A DNA stretch of 64,000 nt from Saprospiraceae bacterium (GTDB lineage: Bacteria > Bacteroidota > Bacteroidia > Chitinophagales > Saprospiraceae), in NCBI GenBank assembly GCA_016715465.1, contig JADKAA010000029.1, positions 1,612,001 through 1,676,000 on the forward strand, given 5' to 3'. This document shows positions 1-9,538 of this stretch, one piece after another. The position numbers and the translations under genes are program-made. Every line of letters begins with the position of its first letter. Position 1 is the stretch's first letter. The notes beneath the pieces are model-generated. The model was not told the DNA's origin, ran no database searches, and saw only the letters and a list, made by a program, of their open reading frames with translations.

Positions 1-128
1 TAAATCAGTATTTTAAATGGTAATCCAGGAATTGGAATTTGAAGTTCAAAGATATTGAAAATTCAAGAAATTTCATGGATAAAACGGAATAACCCCGCCC
101 TCAGGTCTCAATTCAAGGTTACAATTTA

Positions 129-1246
129 CTAAAATTCTACCCTGAAATTGAAACTAAACAGGCTGTGTTTTTTATTGGCTGAAAAAAGCAATGGGGCTCC
201 TGTAGATGGGTCGGGTACATAAATTCTTTGCGGCGCATTGTCATAATACACATTATACATCATGACATTGTTATAAGTAACCGTGTTTTGCCATTCCCAG
301 GGCAAAGGCAATTTAAAATAAGGACGCAAACGCAGAGACCAGGTGTCAGATGGGCGAAGATCAAGAGTAGGGCGAAGTTCCCACCTTACTTTTTGGGTAG
401 GCGCAAATGAATAGTTGAAATTCATAGGCCCTGAGGCAGTCTCGAGGGTTCCGGAAGCGTTGATTTTTTCGGTTTCCAAAAATATACCCATGAGCATGCC
501 CAGACGGAAATTGGAAAATAATTTTCTCAGGCTGATGTTGCTCTGCCGCTGAATGCGTTCCAGTGTTCGAACGTCTTCTTCGTTAACAAAATCGGTATTG
601 TAACGCGAACAATATTGAGAACACAGATTCCAGATTCCTGAATCCGGATTGAAATTTTCCACATCAAAAGGTACTTTGTTGACCTTTTCTTTCAAGTGCC
701 TACCCCTGCCAGTGAGTTTTGTCCCATATTTAGCCAGGATGATGCCACCACCCATTTCATAGCGCTGGTCCACCCCAGGAAGGCATCGGAAAACCGCTTG
801 AGAAAAATAAAGTTTTCGGTACTCAAACTATCTCCCCAGGTAGGGTGGTAGTTGTAAGCCATATAAATGTTGGAAACGTTTTCACTGAATTGGCCATTGT
901 TGAGTACCATGCCTATGCTGGAAGTAAAGGTGAGCTCTCCGGGGTAAATACCCCTGGAACCATTGATGGCTCCCTCGATTTTATATAAAGACTGCGAGCC
1001 AGCCTGATCGCCACTGAACCCAAATCCCGCCCCGCCGTTGAGGCGTTTCTGTCTTTGATCCATTTTATCAAGCTCTTGGATACATGACCAAAAATCCTCT
1101 ATAATCTGTCTTTGCTTGGGGTCCGGATAAGCCACTTCATCTTTGGGATTTAGTCCAATGAGATGGTACATGACATCCTGCAGATGCTGGGCACGGAGGT
1201 TTAAGGTTCCCAAAACCAATGAAAAAATAACCACAAAACGATGCAT
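129..1246 (-). CDS. putative outer-membrane beta-barrel protein (frameshifted)
   Basis: The protein starts at 1246 with a typical signal peptide (MHRFVVIFSLVLG, then a small-residue cleavage site near residue 19). The mature part is rich in alternating aromatic and polar residues and ends in FNFRVEF, a C-terminal aromatic signature common in outer-membrane barrels. The frame breaks near 773 at a run of four G on the coding strand: the upstream frame reads FSDAFLGW and the downstream frame resumes with DQRYEMGGG, giving about 370 residues in all. I do not recognise a named family; a DUF481-like barrel is possible. It stands alone on the minus strand, downstream of mvaD with about 95 bases between them. 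The 128 bases after its stop hold nothing I can identify. Confidence 0.55.
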
Positions 1247-1341
1247 GGCGCTGGTTTTAAGTAGTTGTAGCGCAAGATTGATGCCAAACTCAGGGACAGC
1301 TTGAATAGCCGCTATTTAACTGGCATCCTATTCCTGACAGG

Positions 1342-2363
1342 TCAATTCTTTTTTGGTCCCTGACCTACGTGATCTTCAATCAAGAGTCCGCCATTTGCCA
1401 AAGGCCTGAGGACTTCATTTATAAATACCTTTGCCTTCAAGGCAACTTCATCGGGATACAGGATATGCACATTGGGTCCGGCATCGAGGGTAAAATAAAT
1501 GGGAATGTGGCTTTCTGCTCTGAAATCACGCAGGCGTTGGATGACAGATACTGTCGCCGGTTGAATCAACATGTAGGAGGGGTCGCTGCACATCATGAGG
1601 GCATGCAAGGGTAAGGGCCTCCGTTTCTGCCAATTTTCCAAAGGCATCTGCGTCTCCTGCGGAGAGTATGCCTTTCAGGGTCGTTATATGGTCATTGGCC
1701 TGGATGTATCTTGTGGCTGCATACACATTGGAATCCATAAGTGCATGTCCCGCTGTGGATGATACCGACTTTTCCTGATCACTTACTATGAGTATGTCGT
1801 CATGATAGGATTTGAAGATCTCATGGATTTCATCTCCCACCCCAATGGCATACTCATCGTCACTGTGCTTATATGCCTCATGTTTTCCCCACAGTGCCAT
1901 TACTGGAAAAACAGATCGACAAGCACTGCCACTGCCCAATCTTGCAATTTTGAGGCCCTTGGATGTCTATATCTGTACCTCCCATAAACCCTGACTCTAT
2001 ATCGCAAAGGCACATGGCCAAAGCACCCATGCCTGATGCCGAGGAAGCGATGCCTGAGGAATGGGGAAAGGTATTGTGGCTTTCTATTTCGAAGTCATAA
2101 TCGGCAATAAACGGCATGTCAGCGGTGATGCCCTTGAAAAATTTTTCAATCTTCGGAATGAAGCCGGGTTTTTCCACGCCATCGAGGAAAAATTTGATTT
2201 GCCCCAATTGGCCTTCTTTTGGTCTGTAAGCCAGTTTAGTGGTTGAAAGTGCGTTGTTTAGCGTAAAACTAATGGATGTATTTCTGGGCAATTGACGCCC
2301 GTACTTACCCCAGTATTTTACAATTGCTATGTTGGATGGACAAGACCAGGAAACGGATTTCAT
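1342..2363 (-). CDS. mvaD: diphosphomevalonate decarboxylase (two frameshifts)
   Basis: Catalyses the ATP-dependent decarboxylation of mevalonate diphosphate to isopentenyl diphosphate in the cytoplasm, the last step of the mevalonate route. The N-terminus carries the family signature CPSNIAIVKYWGK (residues 8-20). The GHMP-kinase ATP loop follows as HSSGIASSASGMGAL near residue 97. The C-terminal part has TLDAGPNVH, which contains the conserved catalytic Asp. The coding frame changes twice, near 1900 and near 1640, and the three segments together give about 340 residues, the normal length. The start at 2363 is fixed by the conserved N-terminus. Its presence implies isoprenoid synthesis through mevalonate, as known for part of the Bacteroidota; no other pathway gene is in the window. 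Confidence 0.93.
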
Positions 2364-2490
2364 TTAGGAGTTAGGATTTAGGAGTTAGGAATTAGGGGTG
2401 AGGGACTAGGGACTAGGGGTGAGGGACTAGGGGTGAGGGACTAGGGATTAGGGACTAGGGGTGAGGGACTAGGGACTAGGGGTGAGGGGT
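2364..2490. repeat. TTAGG-like low-complexity repeat
   Basis: About 125 bases built from irregular units of the forms GGAGTTA, GGAATTA, GGGACTA and GGGGTGA. They lie between the start of mvaD and the end of the DoxX-like gene and are partly read as the Pro-Ser-Leu-Val tail of that protein. Shorter stretches of the same type occur at 4220-4255 and 57585-57608. Confidence 0.85.
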
Positions 2491-2829
2491 CGTTTGTGAA
2501 AAAAAGTATAATTAAAAGACTTATAACCAAAACAGGGCCATAAAGTTGAGACATTTCGCCGCTGATGATATGAATCACAGAGGCAGCCACCATGTGAAAA
2601 AAAGCGACATATATGGCATATTTTCTCCAGGGCTGATAAAAAAAGGCAATGGCAAGACTCAATTCAAGAATGCCGATGACATACATAGACCATACGGGCA
2701 ATTCCATTTGGAAAAAGCAGATACGGTATCCGGAGAGGCAATAAGTTTGAGCATTCCAACGCCTAAAAATCCCACGCTTAAAATCAACATGGAAATGTTG
2801 CGGATGGTCAGCCTGATTTCTTCCGTCAA
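2441..2829 (-). CDS. DoxX-like small membrane protein (frameshifted)
   Basis: A small integral membrane protein with about four hydrophobic segments. Joining two frames gives GVGMLKLIASPDTVSAFSKW followed by LPVWSMYVIGILELSLA and a hydrophobic C-terminal half; a conserved Gly-x-x-Lys-Leu near the first helix and a Glu in the third are typical of the DoxX/DoxD family. The break lies near 2705. The start is either TTG at 2829 (MTEEIRLTIRNIS) or ATG at 2790. The longer open frame to 2989 begins in the wrong frame and is rejected as the start. The last 15 or so residues (repeats of PSPLVP) and the stop codon come from the TTAGG-like repeat, so the native C-terminus may differ. The cellular role is unknown. 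Confidence 0.6.
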
Positions 2830-3042
2830 TGGTTAATTTTTTGCAAATATAAATATATATCATTGGATAAAAGTACTTCTTCGCTGGTTGAAGGCAACAG
2901 ATAACTATAAACCTGATGCATATCATCGGTCTAAAAACCCAAATTTCGGATGTGCCATGCTGCGCTGGCCAGACTGGGAGCCCAAACAACCTCTTATTCT
3001 TAAATCGTAATGCCTAATAGGTCTAGTTCGCAATTATTTTAT

Positions 3043-3050
3043 TAATATTG
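3043..3050 (+). promoter_or_regulatory. possible promoter -7 element for folK
   Basis: TAATATTG lies 15 bases before the folK start and differs from the Bacteroidota -7 consensus TAnnTTTG at one position. No clear -33 element is seen. Confidence 0.3.
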
Positions 3051-3064
3051 CAAAAATCTTTAAT

Positions 3065-3554
3065 GTGAATCAGATCGTTTTACACCTGGGTTCTAACGTG
3101 GGTGACCGGAAGGCCATGCTGCATCAAGCCATTTCACTGATCCAGGACCGAATAGGAAAGGTAAACCTGCTTTCTTCCGTTTATGAAACAGAAGCATGGG
3201 GTAAAAAAGACCAGTCCGATTTTCTCAATCAGGCCGTATTGGCAGAAACAGGGTTAAATCCGGGTCAGGCTATGGAAAGTTGTAAAGCCATAGAAAAACA
3301 TCTCGGCAGTGTAAAATCTGAAAAATGGGGTCCCAGAGCCATTGATATCGATATTTTATTTTATAATCAATCGGTTTATCAGATGAAAATCTGAAAATAC
3401 CCCACCCTATGATAGAAAAACGAAATTTTGTTTTGATTCCTCATGGAAATCCTGGGAGAGTTTATACATCCGGTTTTCGGGAAAAACCATCGAAGAACTT
3501 TATGAGGAAAGCGACGACAATTGTGAGGTTTTCCTGTATGAAGAAAGTAATTGA
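3065..3554 (+). CDS. folK: 2-amino-4-hydroxy-6-hydroxymethyldihydropteridine pyrophosphokinase (frameshifted)
   Basis: Transfers pyrophosphate from ATP to 6-hydroxymethyl-7,8-dihydropterin in folate synthesis. The N-terminus LHLGSNVGDR and the signature GPRAIDIDILFY (near residue 90) are diagnostic of HPPK. The start is GTG at 3065; the ATG two bases earlier is out of frame. The frame breaks near 3385 (the text resumes as IPHPMIEKRNFVLIP) and again near 3450 and 3480, ending in CEVFLYEESN with TGA at 3552-3554. The total is about 160 residues, the usual length. The 3' end overlaps the deoxynucleoside kinase start by about 17 bases, suggesting translational coupling; this gene pair is common in the Bacteroidota. 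Confidence 0.92.
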
Positions 3555-4213
3555 CCTTTTAAATCTAAGCACCATCAGCCATTTATTTCCATATCGTTAC
3601 ATCTGCGTAGAAGGCAACATCGGCGCCGGAAAAACTTCTTTTTGCCAACTTATTAAAACAGAATACAACTGTAAACTTATCCTGGAGCAGTTTGCAGACA
3701 ATCCTTTCCTTCCACTTTTCTATAATGATCCACAACGCTACGCCTTTACTGTGGAGTTGTTCTTTATGACCGAAAGATACAAACAGCTGCAAAACGAACT
3801 GACGCAGGATCTGTTTTATGATTTTACCATTGCAGATTACACATTCATCAAAGACCCTGCTCTTTGCCCGTCAGAACCTCAAAGATGATGAATACCGCAT
3901 GTTTCAGAAGATGTTTAATGTGTTAAGTCAAAATTTTCCCAATCCAGACCTGCTAGTTTATCTGCATCGCGACGTGCCCGTGCTTCAGCAGCACATCCAC
4001 AAAAGAGGTCGGCAGTACGAAGCTTCCATCTCCAACGAATACCTTACCAACGTTCAAAACTCCTATTTCGAGTATTTAAGAAATATTCTTCAGTTTCCTG
4101 TGCTCATCATCGATGTGAGTACTTTGGACTTTTGCACAACTCCCAAACAATACCATGCAGTAAAAGAGCTATTAAAAAAGAATACAGACCAGGCACAGGG
4201 TGTGCCTTATTAA
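3538..4213 (+). CDS. deoxynucleoside kinase (frameshifted)
   Basis: Phosphorylates deoxynucleosides in the salvage pathway. The P-loop is YICVEGNIGAGKTSF (about residues 21-35), typical of the dCK/dGK family, followed by the substrate-binding stretch EQFADNPFLPLFY and later the lid-type Arg-rich segment HKRGRQYEAS. The frame breaks near 3855, where TFIKDPALC should read TFIKTLLFARQNL. The combined protein is about 225 residues. The start chosen is ATG at 3538 (MKKVIDLLN), just inside the folK end; the longer frame upstream belongs to folK. It ends convergently with the GH3 gene, separated by 22 bases of TTAGG-like repeat. Confidence 0.87.
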
Positions 4214-4219
4214 TTTTTG

Positions 4220-4255
4220 AATTATGAATTAGGAGTTAGGAATTAGGAATTAATT
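4220..4255. repeat. TTAGG-like low-complexity repeat (short copy)
   Basis: The stretch GAATTAGGAGTTAGGAATTA and its continuation lies between the convergent kinase and GH3 genes. It contributes the last codons and the stop of the GH3 gene (stop at 4236). Confidence 0.7.
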
Positions 4256-5722
4256 CCTGGACAATTTTTCTGTCATTGCTCAATCTGGGTACTTTGTTCT
4301 GACCGCCTAGTTTTCCTTGTTTTTTCATGTATTTTATAAAACTGGTTTTGGGCAGGGATCTCACTACTAAAGGCCTGAGTATTTTGCCATCAATGAGGTC
4401 TTTATAATAGATGTTTTGATTTGTCATTTCTTCATTAAGTGCTACGGCAAAGGCATCAAGGTCATTGGGTTCTTCGGCAAACTCCACAAACCACTCATGA
4501 TAAGGCAGTCCACTTTCGGGGGACTTACCTGAGGGGCTACTGTAAACTCCACCACTTTTATGCTGTACCATGCCGTTATGCGCTGTAATGCCACTTCTAC
4601 TTCTTTGCCAATGACGTGTTCTCCAAAGGCAGAAATGTAGTGTTTTACCCTGCCTGTAACCTGAATTTTATAAGGTTTGAGCGATGTAAATCTTACAGCA
4701 TCACCAACGTCATAAGCAAAAGGCCGGCGTTATTGCTCACCACGAGTGCGTAATCTATTCCGAGATCAACCTCGGCCAAGAGAGAACTCTGGCGCCAGGG
4801 TTACCTGCCTCCTGCAGGGGTATGAATTCATAAAATATGCCACTGCGTGTAGTAAGCAGCAGATCTTTGGTGTCAAGTTTATCCTGAAATGCAAAAAACC
4901 TTCACTTGCCGGAAAATATTCGATGCTGTCAACCTTTTTTCCAATTAATTTTTCAAGGCTGGCGCGGTAGGGTTCATAGTTTACACCCCCATAAATAAAA
5001 AGCGAAAAATTTGGGAACACCTCCATGACCGTCTTCTTGCCTGAGCGCTGCAACAGTCTCTCAAAATACATTTGAACCCAAGGGGGGATGCCACCAATGA
5101 CACGCATGTCTTCCTGCAATGTTTCGTCAATGATGCGCTCCAACTTTTCTTCCCAGTCTTCAATACAATTTGTCGCTATTGAAGGCAATTGGTTGGAGCG
5201 AATCCAGGCCTGGAATTTCGTGGTTTACTATTCCCGACAGGCGACCCGTAGGTATACCTCCTTTGACCTCCAATTCCGGAGATCCACTGAGAAAGATCAT
5301 CTTGCCGTCGAATATGGAAGAGTCATTTTTTTGAGCCATATAATTGAAAATGGCATTGCGCGCTGAAGAATGTGATTAGATACACTGTCCTTACTCACCG
5401 GAATGTACTTTATCCTGAAGTCGTTCCTGAAGTTTTGCCAGATACTTTGGTTTTCAGGCCATAAAACATCACTTTCACCACGAATAATGCGGTCAAAATA
5501 AGGCTTCAGTTCTTCATAATCCCTGACAGGAATAAATTTTTTAAAATCTTCATAATTATGGATTTTATCGAAATGGTGGTCTTTTCCAAATTTTGTACCG
5601 GATGCCTGGCTTACAAGCATTTTCATGATCTTTTTCTGATCTTTCAGGGATGCATCGACCATTTTCCAATCAAGGAATCCAGTATTTTTGCCACCGGTAA
5701 AGCAACTTGATTTTAACGACAT
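4236..5722 (-). CDS. GH3-family acyl-acid amido synthetase-like protein (several frameshifts)
   Basis: Resembles the bacterial branch of the GH3 auxin-responsive promoter family, adenylating enzymes that in plants conjugate amino acids to acyl acids; the bacterial substrate is unknown. The N-terminal frame (5297-5722) has the characteristic FKKFIPVRDYEELKPYFDRI with GESDVLWP, and shortly after it a KYIPVSKDSVSNHIL segment that normally follows the ATP-binding Ser/Thr loop. Middle (4766-5188) and C-terminal (4236-4571) frames carry PNFSLFIYGGVNYEPYR and YKDLIDGKILRPLVV, also family hallmarks. At least three frame breaks occur, near 5410, 5240 and 4620-4770. The length when joined is about 495 residues, the expected size. 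It follows anmK on the same strand with 24 bases between. Confidence 0.85.
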
Positions 5723-5746
5723 GATGCAAAGATAAGAATCATGGCC

Positions 5747-6945
5747 TTAGCCCGGAAAACTAATTTTACCCATCGATACATCGGGCATGCCCTCCCGGTG
5801 GAGAGGCATATCCATTCCTGTTCCTGCAATACATTCGTTGGCCAGCAGTGCAAAAAGAACGGCTTCTTTTGCATCTGCGTCAATACCGAGTTTTGACATG
5901 GGCATAATTTCCATGCCGGAAAGGCCTTTGGAAATGTGGTCCATCAATACCGGATTATGTACACCTCCCCCACTGGCATAAATATCCTTCCCTGACCAGG
6001 TACATTAGTCTTGATGCTATTCACAATGGCTGTTGCTGAAAAAGATTAAGCGTAGCCAAATGTCTTCCTGTGAGAGCGATAACTGGTTAGCAGCAAGGGA
6101 GGCATTTAAAAAAATCCAGGTTAAACAGTTCAGGGCCAATGGTCTTCGGCAGTCTTTTGTGAAAAAAATCATGGGAAAGCATATGCTGCAGCAGTCTTTG
6201 ATTTACCTGACCGGCGGCTGCCAGATGGCCATCCCGATCACTATCCATGCCCAGGTGTTTTTGAACAAAAGCATCCATCATGGTATTTCCCGGGCCTACA
6301 TCTGTAGAGAAAGCCGGCCAGTTATTTACAGCGGTTGCAGAAGGTAGCCAGGTATAATTGGCTATGCCCCCCTATATTGAGCATTACCCGGTTTTCATCC
6401 GCATCGCTGAATATAAGATAGTCCCCATAGACTGCCAATGGAGCAACTTCACCGCCAGCGGCAATGTGTTTCATCCTGAAATCGCCAACGACGATTATAC
6501 CTGTTTCACAGGCGATATGATCGGCATCACCAATCTGCAGGGTTGCATGACCATAATTCCGGTTTTTATGGATAAAAGCCGGCGCATGACTCATGGTCTG
6601 GCCATGGCTGGCAATGAGGTCAACTTCCGATTTGTCAATACCCCAATTTTTAAGGCTTTGATTGACCATAACTCCGTGCAACCTTCCAATCCGGGCGTGC
6701 AACAACACCAAAAGTTCTATATTTCCCTCTTTCACAGAAAATACTTTCCTCACTTCTTTTCTGAATGCATCGGTGTAAGGAATTGTGGTAAATTTTTTTA
6801 CCATCAGGGCAGTATTTCTTCCATGACCGCTTATCCGGCAAAGGGCAATGTCCAGTCCGTCCAGCGAAGTGCCACTCATCAAGCCCACGATGGTCCGGTG
6901 ATCGCGCAGACTCATGTCGTAAAGATGTTTGACGTGTGATCTCAT
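5747..6945 (-). CDS. anmK: anhydro-N-acetylmuramic acid kinase (frameshifted)
   Basis: Hydrolyses and phosphorylates 1,6-anhydro-MurNAc in peptidoglycan recycling. The N-terminus has the signature IVGLMSGTSLDGLDIAL; further on are ASHGQTMSHAP, LQIGDADHIA and VMLNIGGHSQLYL, all AnmK motifs. Later segments (6087-6281 with MMDAFVQKHLGMD, and 5747-5947 with NECIAGTGMDMP-like text) lie in other frames, so at least three breaks occur near 6320, 6060 and 5960. The start is ATG at 6945 or, closer to family length, the ATG at 6915 (MSLRDHRT). The joined protein is about 390 residues. The GH3 gene follows closely and may be cotranscribed. Confidence 0.9.
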
Positions 6946-7163
6946 AATTTGTGAATTTCGGAAACTTCTAATGGTAATAATACATCTATTTTTTGAAAAA
7001 AAAGTCCATCAAATTAGATTAAATCTCATTTAAATTAATATAAAAAATAATATATACAATTGATTTTAAATCACATATAAAATATACTATCCATAATAAA
7101 GGTTAAATAATCTGAGACTACCAATAAATTTTGGTCAAAGGAGTGATTCTATGGTAATTTTCT

Positions 7164-7171
7164 TATTTTTG
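7164..7171 (+). promoter_or_regulatory. promoter -7 element for tRNA-Leu
   Basis: TATTTTTG fits TAnnTTTG exactly and lies 23 bases before the tRNA. The nearest upstream TTTG (7130-7133) is too far away for a normal -33 element. The rest of 6946-7163 is AT-rich with nothing else recognisable. Confidence 0.5.
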
Positions 7172-7193
7172 CGCTTCCAAATCACAATCAATA

Positions 7194-7278
7194 GCGGGTG
7201 TGATGAAATTGGTAGACATGCCAGACTTAGGATCTGGTGCCGAGAGGTGTGCGGGTTCGAGTCCCTCCACCCGCACCA
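7194..7278 (+). tRNA. tRNA-Leu, anticodon TAG
   Basis: Acceptor stem GCGGGTG (7194-7200) pairs with CACCCGC (7268-7274), followed by the discriminator A and an encoded CCA. The anticodon stem CCAGA/TCTGG encloses loop CTTAGGA with anticodon TAG at 7228-7230. A long variable arm (type II tRNA) and the T-loop GGTTCGAGTCC are visible. The length is 85 bases with CCA. Confidence 0.97.
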
Positions 7279-7280
7279 GG

Positions 7281-7315
7281 AAAAGAGAAGGTTTCCTTCT
7301 CTTTTCTTGTTTTTA
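7281..7315 (+). terminator. intrinsic terminator after tRNA-Leu
   Basis: Perfect 11-bp stem AAAAGAGAAGG / CCTTCTCTTTT with a TTT loop, followed by CTTGTTTTT, starting three bases after the tRNA CCA. Confidence 0.9.
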
Positions 7316-7431
7316 AGACCCTATTTAGTTGCCATGGCCAATTTTTTTAAATCAAATTCGCGCCTCAATTGTTCAATAAGTATGAAGGGTAATAAAATAC
7401 ACCATAACATTAAACACATTACATCAATTAT

Positions 7432-8785
7432 ATGGACATTCAGAAAAAAGACCTCGGACAAGGGATAAGTCAAATCTCCATTACCCTGGAACCTGCCGAT
7501 TATGCTAAAAAATTTGATCAGGAGTTACAAAAGGTAGCAGGTAAAGCAGCCATAAAGGGTTTCCGAAAAGGAAAATGCCAACATCAGTTATTAGGAAAAT
7601 GTATGGTCCTTCTGTATTTGCAGACATGATTGATGGCCTGTTTAACCGAAATCTAAAGGACTATCTTACCCTGCATGACATAAAATATATCGCTCAGCCC
7701 ATGCTGAGTGATGACCAGGAGCGATTATTGCCTGAAGTCAACAATCCCAATAAATCATATACCATAACTTATGAAATTGGAGAAGTAGCTCCATACACCA
7801 TAGGCGGAATTTCAGAAAATGACAGTTATCCATACCATATGCCACTTCCGGGTGAAGACTATATGGAAGACGAACTCAAATATCTTTCCAGGAGGCTGGG
7901 CAAACTTGAAGATGCAGATGATATAAGCGGAGATGAACTGATATATGTCACGGCTTCAGAAATGGAAGATGGTAAAATCAAGCCTGAAGGACTTTCCAAA
8001 GAAGTGATTCTTTTCTACGCCTCCATTGAAGACGAAGGTTTAAAAAATCTGCTGCTGACCAAAAAAACAGGTGACGAATTCGAAATTGAGGTGAGCAAGC
8101 TCGAGAAAAAAGACATGAACTTTATTAAGAAAAATCTGTTTGGACTAACTGAAGAATACGATCTTAAAGAAGACGATATTTTTCATTACAAGATCAATAG
8201 GATATCCAGACTTAATCCGGCAGAACTGACGGAAGAGCTTATCAGAGAGCAGTTTCAAATGGATTCACTGGAGGATTTGAAAGTCGAAGTTGAAAAAAGT
8301 TTTACAACGCCCAGAGGCCAAATGCTGATGCTTTGCTGAAAAAAACTATTATGGACAAAATTCTCCAAACTACGCACATGGAAATTTCTGAGCCGTTTGT
8401 GAGAAAATGGCTGGCTATTGTCGAAAAACTGGACGATGAAAAAATTGAAAAAGAACTTCCAACGTTTATAGATGAACTAAAGTGGACCTACATCAAAGAT
8501 GAAATAGCAAAAACTTATCACATTGAAGTAGAAGAAGAGGACATACGCGAAATTGCTGCCAAGAGGATTAGAAATTATGAAATGAATTACGGCAGAATTC
8601 CACAGGACACCGTCAATAAAATTGTGAAAAACTGGTATTCTGACCGCACCGAACTTTTCAAACTCAGCGAAGAAGCCAAAACAGAAAAGATCTTTAACAA
8701 GCTGTTTGAAGTAGTCAAAAAAGAAGAAATTAAAATCCCGATCGGGGAATTTGAAAAAATGTTTTTAGAAAACAATAAATCATAA
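7432..8785 (+). CDS. tig: trigger factor (two frameshifts)
   Basis: Ribosome-associated chaperone for nascent chains. The N-terminal ribosome-binding domain begins with MDIQKKDLGQGISQISITL and contains KAAIKGFRKGK, the Bacteroidota equivalent of the ribosome-docking loop (GFRxGK, residues 43-48). The middle and C-terminal parts are long, acidic and helical, as in Bacteroidota trigger factors; the PPIase domain is degenerate. The frame breaks near 7580 (GK then MPTSVIRKMYG) and near 8320. The joined length is about 450 residues. It is followed after five bases by clpP and then clpX, the widely conserved tig-clpP-clpX order. Confidence 0.92.
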
Positions 8786-8790
8786 AGACC

Positions 8791-9491
8791 ATGTTTCACA
8801 AAGACGAATTTAAAAAATACGCGACCAAACATATGGGCATAAGCAGCATGCACCTGGAAAAATATATGGCCACTTCGGTTCCAAACATCCACGGTTTTAC
8901 CCCACAGGTCATTGAAGAAAGACAAATGAACATTGTAGGAATGGACGTTTTTCCAGGTTGATGATGGACAGGATTATTTTTATGGGCGTGCCCGTAAATG
9001 ATTATGTGGCCAATGTCATCGAGGCACAAATGCTCTATCTTGAATCTACAGATCCCAAGCGTGACATCCAGATGTTCATCAACAGTCCGGGTGGCAGTGT
9101 AATTGATGGTATGGGCATTTATGATACCATGCAATATGTATCACCCGATGTTGCAACCATCTGCACAGGACTGGCTGCTTCTATGGGAGCGGTCTTACTG
9201 GGAGCGGGTAAAAAGCGGAAAGGGACTGCACTTCAGCAGAGCAGGATCATGATTCACCAACCATCAGGTGGCATGCAGGGACAGTTTGCTGACATGGAAA
9301 TGTCGTATAACCTTATCAAAACCTTAAAGAAAGAGTTATACGATATACTGGCATACCACACCGGAAAAACCTATGAGCAAATTGAAAAAGACTCAGACAG
9401 GGACAATTGGATGACTTCACATGCTGCCAAAGAATATGGCCTTGTTGACGAAGTTTTAGACCGAAATAACCCTAGGAAAAAAGATTCATAA
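8791..9491 (+). CDS. clpP: ATP-dependent Clp protease proteolytic subunit (one frameshift)
   Basis: Serine protease forming the tetradecameric barrel that degrades substrates delivered by ClpX. The catalytic triad is visible: Ser in TGLAASMGAVLLGAG, His in RIMIHQPSGG and Asp in DSDRDNWM. The start is ATG at 8791 (MFHKDEFKKYATKHMG); the frame breaks near 8953 in a T run, where GMDVFPG-stop should read GMDVFSRLMMDRIIFMGVPV. The length is about 233 residues, including the N-terminal extension usual in this phylum. It lies five bases after tig and 47 bases before clpX. Confidence 0.95.
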
Positions 9492-9538
9492 CCATTTTGG
9501 TTAGATTTTTGTTGATAGTTATATAAAGCACAAAATCA

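Noticed and set aside
2364..2490. Telomere-like or centromere-like repeat
   Set aside because: The units are irregular and short, occur between genes in a bacterial context and are not at a replicon end.
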